Positions 56,011 to 64,000 of a stretch of DNA of 64,000 nucleotides are shown in pieces; positions within the stretch are counted from its first letter, which is position 1, and each line of letters opens with the position of its first letter. The notes below the pieces were generated by a model. That model did no database searches. It was given only the letters and a program-made list of their open reading frames with translations, and was not told the origin of the DNA. The position numbers and the translations under genes were made by a program. This stretch comes from Methylobacterium dankookense (GTDB lineage Bacteria; Pseudomonadota; Alphaproteobacteria; Rhizobiales; Beijerinckiaceae): contig NZ_CABFVH010000014.1 in the NCBI RefSeq assembly GCF_902141855.1, positions 49,483-113,482 of the forward strand. The letters are read 5' to 3'.

Positions 56011-57417
56011 ATGAAGCTGCCCGACAAGCTCGGCCCCATCCACTTCATCGGCATCGGTGGCATCGGCATGTCCGGCATCGCCGAGGTGATGCACAATCTC
56101 GGCTACACGGTGCAGGGCTCTGACGCCTCCGACAACGCCAACGTGCGCCGTCTGGCGGAGAAGGGCATGCGCACCTTCGTCGGCCACGACGCCGCGAACG
56201 TGGAGGCGGCCGCCCTCGTCGTGGTCTCGACCGCGATCCGCCGCGACAACCCGGAGTTGCAGGCCGCCCGCGAGCGCCGCCTGCCCGTCGTGCGCCGCGC
56301 CGAGATGCTGGCTGAGCTGATGCGCTTCAAGTCCTGCGTCGCCATCGCCGGCACGCACGGCAAGACCACGACGACCTCCCTCGTCGCGACGCTGCTCGAT
56401 GCCGGCAACCTCGACCCGACCGTCATCAACGGCGGCATCATCAACGCCTACGGCACCAATGCCCGCATGGGCGAGGGCGAGTGGATGGTAGTGGAGGCCG
56501 ACGAATCCGACGGCACCTTCCTGAAGCTGCCGGCGGACGTGGCCATCGTCACCAACATCGACCCCGAGCATCTCGACCATTTCGGCTCGTTCGACGCGGT
56601 GAAGGACGCCTTCCGGCGCTTCATCGACAACATCCCGTTCTACGGCTTCGCGGTGATGTGCATCGACCATCCCGTGGTGCAGGACCTCGTCGGCCATATC
56701 GAGGACCGGCGCATCATCACCTACGGCGAGAACCCCCAGGCGGACGTTCGCCTGATCGACGTGGACCTGCGCGGCGGCCAGAGCCGCTTCCGCGTGATGA
56801 TCCGCGACCGGCGGCCGGGCTACCGGATGGAGATGGAGGATCTCATCCTGCCGATGCCGGGCAAGCACAATGCGCTCAACGCCACCGCGGCGCTCGCGGT
56901 CGCGCACGAGCTCGGCGTGAAGCCCGAGGCGATCCGCCAGGCCCTGTCGCAGTTCGGCGGCGTCAAGCGGCGCTTCACCCGCACCGGCGAATGGAACGGC
57001 GCGGCGATCTTCGATGATTACGGGCACCATCCGGTGGAGATCAAGGCGGTGCTGAAGGCCGCCCGCGCCTCCACCGAGCACGGCGTCATCGCGATCGTGC
57101 AGCCCCACCGCTACAGCCGCCTGCAATCGCTGTTCGACGATTTCTGCACTTGCTTCAACGATGCCGACACGGTCATCGTCGCCCCCGTCTACGCGGCGGG
57201 CGAGCAGCCGATCGAGGGCATCGACCGCGACGGCCTGGTGGCGGGCCTGCGCTCCCGCGGCCACCGCGACGCCCAGGCGCTGGAGCGGCCCGAGGACCTG
57301 CCGCGGATCATCGCGGGGCTCGCCAAGCCCGGGGACTACGTCGTCTGCCTCGGCGCCGGCAACATCACCCAGTGGGCCTACGCCCTGCCGGGCGACCTCG
57401 CCGCGCTGAAGGGGTGA
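56011..57417 (+). CDS. murC: UDP-N-acetylmuramate-L-alanine ligase
   Basis: 468 aa, ATG. First amino-acid ligase of the peptidoglycan stem peptide. Seen: N-terminal [20 protein letters not shown]-loop [13 protein letters not shown], metal/substrate [50 protein letters not shown]. Complete. Followed by a reverse-strand toxin-antitoxin pair, not directly by murB. Confidence 0.97.
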   Translation: MKLPDKLGPIHFIGIGGIGMSGIAEVMHNLGYTVQGSDASDNANVRRLAEKGMRTFVGHDAANVEAAALVVVSTAIRRDNPELQAARERRLPVVRRAEMLAELMRFKSCVAIAGTHGKTTTTSLVATLLDAGNLDPTVINGGIINAYGTNARMGEGEWMVVEADESDGTFLKLPADVAIVTNIDPEHLDHFGSFDAVKDAFRRFIDNIPFYGFAVMCIDHPVVQDLVGHIEDRRIITYGENPQADVRLIDVDLRGGQSRFRVMIRDRRPGYRMEMEDLILPMPGKHNALNATAALAVAHELGVKPEAIRQALSQFGGVKRRFTRTGEWNGAAIFDDYGHHPVEIKAVLKAARASTEHGVIAIVQPHRYSRLQSLFDDFCTCFNDADTVIVAPVYAAGEQPIEGIDRDGLVAGLRSRGHRDAQALERPEDLPRIIAGLAKPGDYVVCLGAGNITQWAYALPGDLAALKG

Positions 57418-57433
57418 GGCGCGTGCCTGCCGC

Positions 57434-57817
57434 TCACGCCGCTTCCGGCCGAATGTCCTCGACGTCCACGTCGAGGGCCCCGGCGAGCCGTTCGTAGAGC
57501 GCCGGTTCGGCCGTGGCCTCGTTCCGCTCAAGCGTCGCGATGCGCGCCTCGGGAACCCCGCCCGCCTGCGCGAGGGCCGCAACCGTGAGGCCGCGGCGCT
57601 CCCGCCAGAAGGCGAGGGGGCTCGGCGCGGCGCGCAGGGCGTCGAGCTCCGCCTCGCTCAGGAGTTCGTCCGCGCCGGCGTCCAGCCGGGCCGCCGACTC
57701 GTCCAAGAGCTTCGCGTCCAGGGCATCCTCCGCGAGCTCGCGCAGGCGCTCGAACTCGGCTTCGGGCAGGATTACGATGGCCTCGCCCGAGGGCGTCCGG
57801 GTTCGCACGATCGTCAC
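57434..57817 (-). CDS. HTH (Xre-type) antitoxin
   Basis: 127 aa. The first GTG candidate at 57823 is only one base from the GGAG; the one at 57817 has a 7-base spacer and is preferred. N-terminus (TIVRTRTPSGEAIVILPEAEFERL) is a short beta/helical region with a Phd/relB-like look. The C-terminal half is a helix-turn-helix (LTVAALAQAGGVPEARIATLE … LYERLAGALDVDVEDI). It follows the toxin gene by 10 bases. It would neutralise the toxin and repress the pair (inferred). Converges on murC. Confidence 0.8.
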   Translation of the reverse strand: MTIVRTRTPSGEAIVILPEAEFERLRELAEDALDAKLLDESAARLDAGADELLSEAELDALRAAPSPLAFWRERRGLTVAALAQAGGVPEARIATLERNEATAEPALYERLAGALDVDVEDIRPEAA

Positions 57818-57827
57818 GGTCACGCTC

Positions 57828-58085
57828 CTATCCGTAGATCGAGCCGCGCGGGCCCACGGCATGGACAATGATCCGATCCGCTTCGATCGTGAAGACCGCG
57901 CGCCAGTCTCCGATCCGCAGGCGGCAGCGTTCTCCCTCGCCTTTCAACGCCTTGACGTTGTTGGCGAGACTCGCCGGATCCGACGCGTACTGCCGCAACT
58001 TCCTGCGGATCAGATCCTCCGTATCGCGCGGCATCCGGCTCAAGGTCCGCGCGGCCGCGCGGGTGAAGACGAGGTCCTTGCCCAT
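57828..58085 (-). CDS. RelE/ParE-superfamily toxin
   Basis: 85 aa, ATG. Pattern [15 protein letters not shown]…[13 protein letters not shown]…[38 protein letters not shown] matches RelE-type toxins: basic helix pair, then a beta-sheet with the IGDWRAVF and GPRGSIY motifs. Toxin-first gene order, like higBA. It starts 47 bases from murB, which is divergent, so the pair and murB share a short promoter region. Activity (mRNA cleavage or gyrase) not predictable. Confidence 0.82.
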   Translation of the reverse strand: MGKDLVFTRAAARTLSRMPRDTEDLIRRKLRQYASDPASLANNVKALKGEGERCRLRIGDWRAVFTIEADRIIVHAVGPRGSIYG

Positions 58086-58132
58086 GCCGCGTTCCCCTCA
58101 CGCAAGCCGGTCCGGCCGGTGCGAAGCTTAGC

Positions 58133-59056
58133 ATGACCAACGCACTCCACGACTCCATTCGCGCTGCGGCGCCGGCTCTGCGCGGGCGCCTGCTCGCGAA
58201 CCAGCCGCTCGCCGACCTCACCTGGTTCCGCGTCGGCGGGCCGGCCGAGGTGCTGTTCACGCCGGCCGACGAGGAGGATCTTAGCCTCCTGCTCGCGGCC
58301 CTCGATCCGGCGGTGCCTGTCACCGTGATCGGGCTCGGCTCGAACCTGATCGTGCGTGACGGCGGTGTGCCGGGGGTGGTGATCCGCCTCGGAGGCCGGG
58401 CCTTCGGCGGCATCGACATCGACGGCGACACGCTCCGGGTCGGCACCGCCGTGCCGGACATGCGCCTCGCCAAGGCCGCGGCCGAGGCCGGGCTCGACGG
58501 GCTCGCTTTCTACCGCGGCATCCCGGGCTCCATCGGCGGGGCGCTGCGCATGAATGCCGGCGCCCATGGCGGCGAGACCACCGACGTGCTGGTCGAGGCC
58601 CGCGGGATCGACCGGCGGGGGCAGGTCCGCACCTTCAGCCATGCCGAGATGGGCTTCACCTACCGGCATAGCGCAGCGCCCGAGGACGTGATCTTCACGA
58701 GCGCCCTGTTCCGCGGCCGGCCGGGCGATCGCGCCGCGATCGAGGCGGAGATGGAGCGCGTCACCGCGGCCCGCGAGGCGGCCCAGCCGATCCGCGAGCG
58801 CACCGGCGGCTCGACCTTCAAGAATCCCGAGGGCGGCAAGGCCTGGCAGCTCATCGACGCCGCCGGCTGCCGCGGGCTCACCCTCGGGGGCGCCCAGGTC
58901 TCGCCCATGCACTGCAACTTCCTGATCAACCGGGCCGAGGCCAGCGCCGCCGACATCGAGAACCTCGGCGAGGAGGTGCGCCGCCGCGTGCGCGAGACCT
59001 CCGGAACCGCGCTGCACTGGGAGATCCGGCGCATCGGCGTGGCCGCGGCAGCGTGA
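58133..59056 (+). CDS. murB: UDP-N-acetylenolpyruvoylglucosamine reductase
   Basis: 307 aa, ATG. FAD enzyme that makes UDP-MurNAc, the MurC substrate. Seen: [20 protein letters not shown] loop [51 protein letters not shown] with the catalytic Ser, and [13 protein letters not shown]. Type I. Only 47 bases separate it from the reverse-strand toxin gene, so its promoter may lie there; it is not directly joined to murC. Confidence 0.96.
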   Translation: MTNALHDSIRAAAPALRGRLLANQPLADLTWFRVGGPAEVLFTPADEEDLSLLLAALDPAVPVTVIGLGSNLIVRDGGVPGVVIRLGGRAFGGIDIDGDTLRVGTAVPDMRLAKAAAEAGLDGLAFYRGIPGSIGGALRMNAGAHGGETTDVLVEARGIDRRGQVRTFSHAEMGFTYRHSAAPEDVIFTSALFRGRPGDRAAIEAEMERVTAAREAAQPIRERTGGSTFKNPEGGKAWQLIDAAGCRGLTLGGAQVSPMHCNFLINRAEASAADIENLGEEVRRRVRETSGTALHWEIRRIGVAAAA

Positions 59057-59091
59057 ATCCCGCCCGAACCTTCGACGACCGGAGACCCTCC

Positions 59092-60015
59092 ATGCCCAAG
59101 CACGTCGCCGTCCTGATGGGGGGCACCTCCAGCGAGCGGGTGGTCTCGCTCAGCTCCGGCAATGCCTGCGCCGACGCGCTCGAGGGCGTCGGCTACCGCG
59201 TCACCCGCGTCGATGTCGGCGCGGACGTCGCCTCGGTGCTCACCGGGCTCCGCCCGGACGTGGCCTTCAACGCCCTCCACGGGCCGGCCGGCGAGGACGG
59301 GACCATCCAGGGCCTCCTGGAGATCCTGAAGATTCCCTACACCCATTCCGGCGTGCTCGCCTCGGCGCTCGCCATGCACAAGGAGCGGGCCAAGGTGGTG
59401 ATGAAGGCGGCCGGCGTCGCGGTGCCGGAGGGCCGCGTCGTTAACCGTCACGTGGCCGCGAAGTCACACGTCCTGCCGCCGCCCTACGTGGTCAAGCCGG
59501 TCTCCGAGGGCTCCTCCGTGGGGGTCATCATCGTGCGCGACGGGCGCTCGCACCCGCCCCAGATCCTGGCCTCGGCGGAGTGGACCTACGGCGAGGAAGT
59601 CCTTGTGGAGACTTACATTGCCGGCCGCGAGCTGACCTGCGCGGTGATGGGCGAGGAAGCCCTCGGCGTGATCGAGATCAAGCCCGCCACGGGCGACTGG
59701 TACGACTTCGACGCCAAGTACGCCGAAGGGGGCTCGATCCACGTGCTGCCGGCCGACCTTAAACCAAATGTTTACCAGCGTGTCCAAGAGTTGGCGTTAA
59801 CGGCGCATCAAGCACTGGGCTGCCGGGGCGTCAGCCGTGCGGACCTCCGCTACGACGATACACCGGGAGGAACCGGTGCCCTCGTCGTGCTCGAGGTCAA
59901 CACGCAACCCGGGATGACCCAGACGAGCCTTGTGCCGGAGATGGCGGCCCATGCGGGCTACGGATTCGGTGAGCTCGTCCGATGGATGGTGGAGGACGCT
60001 TCTCTGGGCCGCTGA
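59092..60015 (+). CDS. ddl: D-alanine-D-alanine ligase
   Basis: 307 aa from ATG at 59092, with GGAG 7 bases upstream; a GTG at 59053 overlapping murB is less likely. Supplies D-Ala-D-Ala for the stem peptide. Seen: [47 protein letters not shown]-grasp [30 protein letters not shown] (as [15 protein letters not shown]). It extends 34 bases into ftsQ. Confidence 0.96.
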   Translation: MPKHVAVLMGGTSSERVVSLSSGNACADALEGVGYRVTRVDVGADVASVLTGLRPDVAFNALHGPAGEDGTIQGLLEILKIPYTHSGVLASALAMHKERAKVVMKAAGVAVPEGRVVNRHVAAKSHVLPPPYVVKPVSEGSSVGVIIVRDGRSHPPQILASAEWTYGEEVLVETYIAGRELTCAVMGEEALGVIEIKPATGDWYDFDAKYAEGGSIHVLPADLKPNVYQRVQELALTAHQALGCRGVSRADLRYDDTPGGTGALVVLEVNTQPGMTQTSLVPEMAAHAGYGFGELVRWMVEDASLGR

Positions 60016-60914
60016 GCCCCGCCGCCCCCGGCCTCGCCGCGCGGCTGGTCTCCGGGCTCGCCGAGCGTCTGCCCCGCTCGCTCCGCCGCTCGGCCTTCCG
60101 CTCCAAGGAGCCGCTGGATCGGCGCCTGCCCCGCGGCCTCGGCGCGGTCGGCCTCTCGGCCGCCTTCGCAGCCGTGGCGCTCGCCGGCTTCGTGGCGAGC
60201 GGGCGCTATGACGGATTCGTGGCCGAGCACGGCCGCCCCCTCGACATCGCGGCGCGGCTCTCGGGCTTCGGCGTCGAGCGCGTCACCATTTCCGGGATCT
60301 CGCGGATGTACGAGCGCGAGGTGCTGGCCGCGGCCGGCATCGACTGGCGCTCCTCCGTGCCCTTCCTCGACGTGATCGAGGTGCGGCAGCGCCTGCTCGC
60401 GGTGCCGCTGATCGCCTCGGCCTCGGTCCGCAAGATCTATCCCAACGAGATCGTGATCAACCAGGTGGAGCGCGAGCCCGCCGCCCTCTGGCAGCGGAAC
60501 GGCGAGGTCAGCGTCATCGCCGCCGACGGCACCGTGATCGACACCCTGCGCGACGACCGCTACGCCAGCCTGCCGCTCGTGGTCGGCGAGGGCGCCAACG
60601 CCAAGCTCGGCGAGTACCTCGCCCTGATCGCCTCGGTGGGCGGGCTCGCCGAGCGGGTGAAGGCCGGCACCTACGTCTCGGGCCGGCGCTGGACCCTGAA
60701 GCTCGACGGCGTCGACATCCGCCTGCCCGAATCCGATCCCGCCGCCGCGCTCGCCCGCCTCGTCGATCTGGAGCGCAACGAGCGCCTCCTCGAGAAGGAC
60801 ATCATCGCGGTCGACCTGCGCCTGCCGGACCGCGTCGTGGTCCGCCTGACCGAGGAAGCCGCCGCCGCCCGCGCCGAGGCGCAGAAGAAGACGAAGAAGG
60901 GCACCAGTTCGTGA
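59982..60914 (+). CDS. ftsQ: cell division protein FtsQ
   Basis: 310 aa, ATG inside the 3' end of ddl (34-base overlap in another frame). Bitopic: cytoplasmic Arg-rich N-terminus (1-50), one membrane span (about 53-72, [17 protein letters not shown]), then POTRA ([18 protein letters not shown]) and beta domains with [22 protein letters not shown] Lys/Glu/Ala tail ([12 protein letters not shown]). Divisome scaffold linking FtsB/FtsL. The start is the only ATG that gives a full N-terminus, though the SD lies just inside it. Confidence 0.93.
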   Translation: MDGGGRFSGPLSPAAPGLAARLVSGLAERLPRSLRRSAFRSKEPLDRRLPRGLGAVGLSAAFAAVALAGFVASGRYDGFVAEHGRPLDIAARLSGFGVERVTISGISRMYEREVLAAAGIDWRSSVPFLDVIEVRQRLLAVPLIASASVRKIYPNEIVINQVEREPAALWQRNGEVSVIAADGTVIDTLRDDRYASLPLVVGEGANAKLGEYLALIASVGGLAERVKAGTYVSGRRWTLKLDGVDIRLPESDPAAALARLVDLERNERLLEKDIIAVDLRLPDRVVVRLTEEAAAARAEAQKKTKKGTSS

Positions 60915-60973
60915 TCGCCCTTCAGCCGTCCCGCCGTCCCGCCCCAGCCCGTCCTGTCGCCCGGTAGCGTTCG

Positions 60974-62296
60974 ATGCACAGCCATCACGGCCTCACGCCC
61001 CGATTGAAGCCGCTCTCCGCCCGCCGCGCGACGACGCTCTCCGTGCTCGACATCGGCACGAGCAAGGTCGTCTGCCTGATCGCCGAGCTGCAGCCGGCCG
61101 AGGCGATGTCGACGCTCAGGGGCCGCACCCATCTCGCGCGCATCATCGGCATCGGCCACCAGCGCTCGCTCGGCCTGAAGGGCGGCGCCATCGTCGACCT
61201 CGAGGCCGCCGAGGGCGCGATCCGTCAGGCCGTCCACGCCGCCGAGCGCATGGCGAAGGTCGAGGTCCAGTCGGTCATCGTGAACATGTCGGGCGGCCGC
61301 CTCGCCTCGCAGCATTTCCAGGCGCGGGTGAACGTCCGCACCGGCACAGTCACCGGCACCGACGTGGAGCGCGTGCTGGAGACCGCGAGCGCCCACGGCG
61401 TCAGCCCCGGCCGCGCCGTGCTGCACGCCCTGCCCACCGGCTACGCCCTCGACGGCCAGGGCGCCGTGATCGACCCGTCCGGCATGATCGGCGAGGCGCT
61501 CGGCGTGGACCTCCACGTCGTCACCGCCGAGGCCGCGGCCGCGCGCAACGTCATGCTCGCCGTGGAGCATTGCCATCTCGGCGTCGAGGCGGTGATCGCC
61601 ACGCCCTACGCGGCCGGCCTCTCGGCCCTCGTCGACGACGAGGCGGAGATGGGCGTCTGCGTGGTCGACATGGGCGGCGGCACCACGAGCGTCGGCGTGT
61701 TCTCCGGCGGCCACCTCGTCCACGTGGATGCGATCGCGGTGGGCGGCCACCACGTCACCATGGACATCGCCCGCGGGCTCTCCACCCGCGTCGCGGCGGC
61801 CGAGCGGCTGAAGACCCTCTACGGCTCGGCCATCGCCACCCCCTCCGACGAGCGCGACATGATCGCCGTGCACGGCGTCGGCGAGGAGGAGGGCGAGGCG
61901 CCCGCCCACGTGCCGCGCTCGCAGCTCGTGCGCATCATCAAGCCGCGCGTCGAGGAGGTGGTGGAACTCGTCCGCGACCGCCTGCGCAATGCGGGCTTCG
62001 CGGCCCAGGCCGGGCGCCGCGTGGTGCTGACGGGCGGCGCCAGCCAGCTCGTCGGCATGCCCGAGGTCGCCCGTCGGGTGATGCAGGGCCAGGTCCGCAT
62101 CGGCCGGCCCCTCGGCATCCGCGGCCTGCCCGAGGCCGCCAAGGGCCCCGCCTTCTCGGCGGCGGTCGGCCTGCTCGTCTACCCGCAGGTCGCGCACGCG
62201 GAGCATTTCGAGCCCCGCGGGCACGGCGCCTTCGCCGCGACCGGCACCGACCGCTACCTGCCCAAGGTCGTCCGCTGGATCCGCGAAAGCTTCTGA
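60974..62296 (+). CDS. ftsA: cell division protein FtsA
   Basis: 440 aa, actin-like. Anchors FtsZ to the membrane. Seen: [16 protein letters not shown], phosphate loop [27 protein letters not shown]. The C-terminal [10 protein letters not shown] is the amphipathic membrane-targeting helix. Sits between ftsQ and ftsZ in canonical order. Confidence 0.96.
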   Translation: MHSHHGLTPRLKPLSARRATTLSVLDIGTSKVVCLIAELQPAEAMSTLRGRTHLARIIGIGHQRSLGLKGGAIVDLEAAEGAIRQAVHAAERMAKVEVQSVIVNMSGGRLASQHFQARVNVRTGTVTGTDVERVLETASAHGVSPGRAVLHALPTGYALDGQGAVIDPSGMIGEALGVDLHVVTAEAAAARNVMLAVEHCHLGVEAVIATPYAAGLSALVDDEAEMGVCVVDMGGGTTSVGVFSGGHLVHVDAIAVGGHHVTMDIARGLSTRVAAAERLKTLYGSAIATPSDERDMIAVHGVGEEEGEAPAHVPRSQLVRIIKPRVEEVVELVRDRLRNAGFAAQAGRRVVLTGGASQLVGMPEVARRVMQGQVRIGRPLGIRGLPEAAKGPAFSAAVGLLVYPQVAHAEHFEPRGHGAFAATGTDRYLPKVVRWIRESF

Positions 62297-62388
62297 CGGT
62301 TTCCCGGCCCCTCCGCGAGGACGGGCCGCTCGAAAAATGGCGCTCGAGGCGCCGCACGCAACACAGAGGTCACGAGAGGCTCGACACC

Positions 62389-64000
62389 ATGGCCATTTCC
62401 CTCCAGGCGCCCGACATCCGCGAACTCAAGCCCCGCATCACCGTGTTCGGCGTCGGCGGCGCGGGCGGCAACGCCGTCAACAACATGATCGAGTCGGGCC
62501 TCCTCGGCTGCGAGTTCGTGGTCGCCAACACCGACGCGCAGGCGCTCACCTCCTCGAAGGCCGAGCGGGTGATCCAGATGGGCCTCAACGTCACGCAGGG
62601 GCTCGGCGCCGGCTCGCACCCGGAGGTCGGCTCGGCCGCCGCCGACGAGGTGATCGACGAGATCCGCGACCAGCTCTCGGGCGCCCACATGTGCTTCATC
62701 ACCGCCGGCATGGGCGGCGGCACCGGCACCGGCGCCGCTCCGGTCATCGCGCGGGCCGCCCGCGACATGGGCATCCTGACGGTCGGCGTCGTGACGAAGC
62801 CGTTCCAGTTCGAGGGCATGCGCCGCATGCGCACGGCCGAGTCCGGCATCCAGGAGCTCCAGGCCGCCGTCGACACCCTGATCGTGATCCCGAACCAGAA
62901 CCTGTTCCGGGTCGCCAACGAGAAGACCACCTTCGCCGACGCCTTCGCGATGGCCGACCAGGTGCTCTACTCGGGCGTCGCCTGCATCACCGACCTGATG
63001 GTGAAGGAGGGTCTCATCAACCTCGACTTCGCCGACGTGCGCGCGATCATGCGCGGCATGGGCAAGGCGATGATGGGCACCGGCGAGGCGTCGGGCGAGA
63101 AGCGCGCCAACCGCGCGGCGGAGGCGGCCATCGCCAACCCGCTCCTCGACGACGTCTCGATGAAGGGCGCCCGCGGCCTGCTGATCTCGATCACCGGCGG
63201 CTCGGACCTGACCCTCTACGAGCTCGACGAGGCCGCGACCCGCATCCGCGAGGAGGTCGACCAGGACGCCAACATCATCCTGGGCGCCACCTTCGACGAG
63301 AGCCTCGACGGCATCATCCGCGTGTCGGTGGTCGCCACCGGCATCGAGCCGGCCCTGATCTCGGCGAACTCGCCGAACAACCCGGCCATCGCCGAGACCG
63401 AGCAGCGCATCGCCGAGGTCGCCGAGCGCCTGCGCTCCGAGGCCCGTTCCCGCGCCGCCGCCGGCCATGCGATCCCCTCGATCCGCACCGAGGCGCCGCT
63501 GGCCCAGGCTCCGGCGCCGCACATGCCGGCCGCTCACATCCCGGTCACCCCGGTGGCCGCGCCCGCCCCGGTGCTGCCCTCCGTCGAGGCCGCCATCGAG
63601 GCCGCCTCCCTGATGCGCGACGACGTGGTGCTGACCCATGCCCAGCCCCGCGCCGCGGCGCCCTTCGTGCCCGCCCCGGCCGCGCCGCAGGCCGAGTCGG
63701 TGCCCCAGCACCATGCCGGCCCGTTCGTGCCGCCGCGCCCGGCCGCCCCGGCCTCCGCGCCGGTCGCCCGCGCCCCGCGCATGCCGCAGATCCACGAGCT
63801 GCCCCCGATCGCCCAGAACCAGATCATGGCGAGCCGGGCCGAGCCGGCGCCGGAGCCCGCCGACGCCAAGCGCACCTCGCTGCTGCGCCGCCTCGCCACC
63901 GTCGGCTTCGGCGGCCGGCGCGAGGAGGCCGAGCCCGCCCCGGCCCCGCGTGCCCAGCAGCCCCGCGCGCCCCAGCCGCAGGCGCCCGTCGCCCCGGCCC
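62389..64000 (+). CDS. ftsZ: cell division protein FtsZ (3' end cut off by window)
   Basis: Tubulin-like GTPase that forms the Z ring. ATG at 62389, with AGAGG about 10 bases upstream; at least 537 residues are in the window and no stop is reached. Seen: [16 protein letters not shown], the GTP-binding [16 protein letters not shown]7 loop [11 protein letters not shown]. From about residue 345 on, a long Pro/Ala/Arg-rich disordered tail replaces the usual short linker; long tails are known in alphaproteobacteria. The conserved FtsA-binding peptide would lie past the window end. Confidence 0.96.
   Translation, partial: MAISLQAPDIRELKPRITVFGVGGAGGNAVNNMIESGLLGCEFVVANTDAQALTSSKAERVIQMGLNVTQGLGAGSHPEVGSAAADEVIDEIRDQLSGAHMCFITAGMGGGTGTGAAPVIARAARDMGILTVGVVTKPFQFEGMRRMRTAESGIQELQAAVDTLIVIPNQNLFRVANEKTTFADAFAMADQVLYSGVACITDLMVKEGLINLDFADVRAIMRGMGKAMMGTGEASGEKRANRAAEAAIANPLLDDVSMKGARGLLISITGGSDLTLYELDEAATRIREEVDQDANIILGATFDESLDGIIRVSVVATGIEPALISANSPNNPAIAETEQRIAEVAERLRSEARSRAAAGHAIPSIRTEAPLAQAPAPHMPAAHIPVTPVAAPAPVLPSVEAAIEAASLMRDDVVLTHAQPRAAAPFVPAPAAPQAESVPQHHAGPFVPPRPAAPASAPVARAPRMPQIHELPPIAQNQIMASRAEPAPEPADAKRTSLLRRLATVGFGGRREEAEPAPAPRAQQPRAPQPQAPVAPA

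Overview
The window is high-GC DNA with alphaproteobacterial gene content. Signs include a dcw cell-division cluster in the order ftsW-murG-murC-murB-ddl-ftsQ-ftsA-ftsZ, YdcH/DUF465 proteins, an EcfG-type stress promoter, YcjX/YcjF and a UvsE repair enzyme. Gene style and repeats resemble Methylobacterium/Methylorubrum, but no marker gene proves the genus. The window begins inside gmd and ends inside ftsZ. I see no rRNA, tRNA, CRISPR array or insertion sequence.

Region 1 (1-6,800, + strand) is a surface-polysaccharide block: gmd and rmd (GDP-D-rhamnose from GDP-mannose), an unrecognised protein, two GT4-type glycosyltransferases and a protein with three FD-x-x-Y repeats. Four junctions overlap by 4 bp or less. 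Region 2 (6,800-14,400) holds a TPR lipoprotein, purE-purK, two divergent DUF465 genes, a propionyl/acetyl-CoA synthetase gene and an old-yellow-enzyme reductase gene. A 670-bp gap follows with palindromes, paired hairpins and a possible leftward promoter. Region 3 (14,400-29,200) is mainly housekeeping: mobA, mrp, an FMN-type stress protein, pncB, ycjF-ycjX, a HisN-type phosphatase, an AI-2E-family permease with an extra C-terminal domain, a PrpD homologue with a Tat-like signal, an RBBP9-type hydrolase and uvsE.

Region 4 (29,400-31,640, - strand) is a four-gene operon of small membrane-anchored YqjD/YqjE/DUF3618-type proteins. It is preceded by a GGAAC-N17-GTT element matching the EcfG general-stress promoter. 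Region 5 (32,129-51,731, + strand) is a 20-kb alpha-glucan/trehalose block: otsA, glgX, treZ, a malQ-treY fusion, a GH13-glgE fusion, a treS-maltokinase fusion and glgB. Together these encode the OtsA, TreY/TreZ, TreS and GlgE routes that join glycogen, maltose-1-phosphate and trehalose. otsB, glgC, glgA and glgP are absent from the window. Two 85-bp repeat copies in opposite orientation lie just outside otsA and just outside glgB, bracketing the block.

Region 6 (51,950-64,000) has a soluble double-PAS chemoreceptor gene on the - strand, then the + strand dcw genes. A reverse-strand RelE-like toxin/HTH antitoxin pair sits between murC and murB, where the canonical cluster has no such genes.

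Repeats: three paired palindromes (BIME-like) at about 13.75, 18.63 and 51.85 kb share CGGGC-nn-GCCCG cores. Many start codons are GTG, and a few are TTG with a good Shine-Dalgarno (SD) site. Long antisense open frames, one over 1,700 codons, are by-products of GC-rich codon use and were not annotated.
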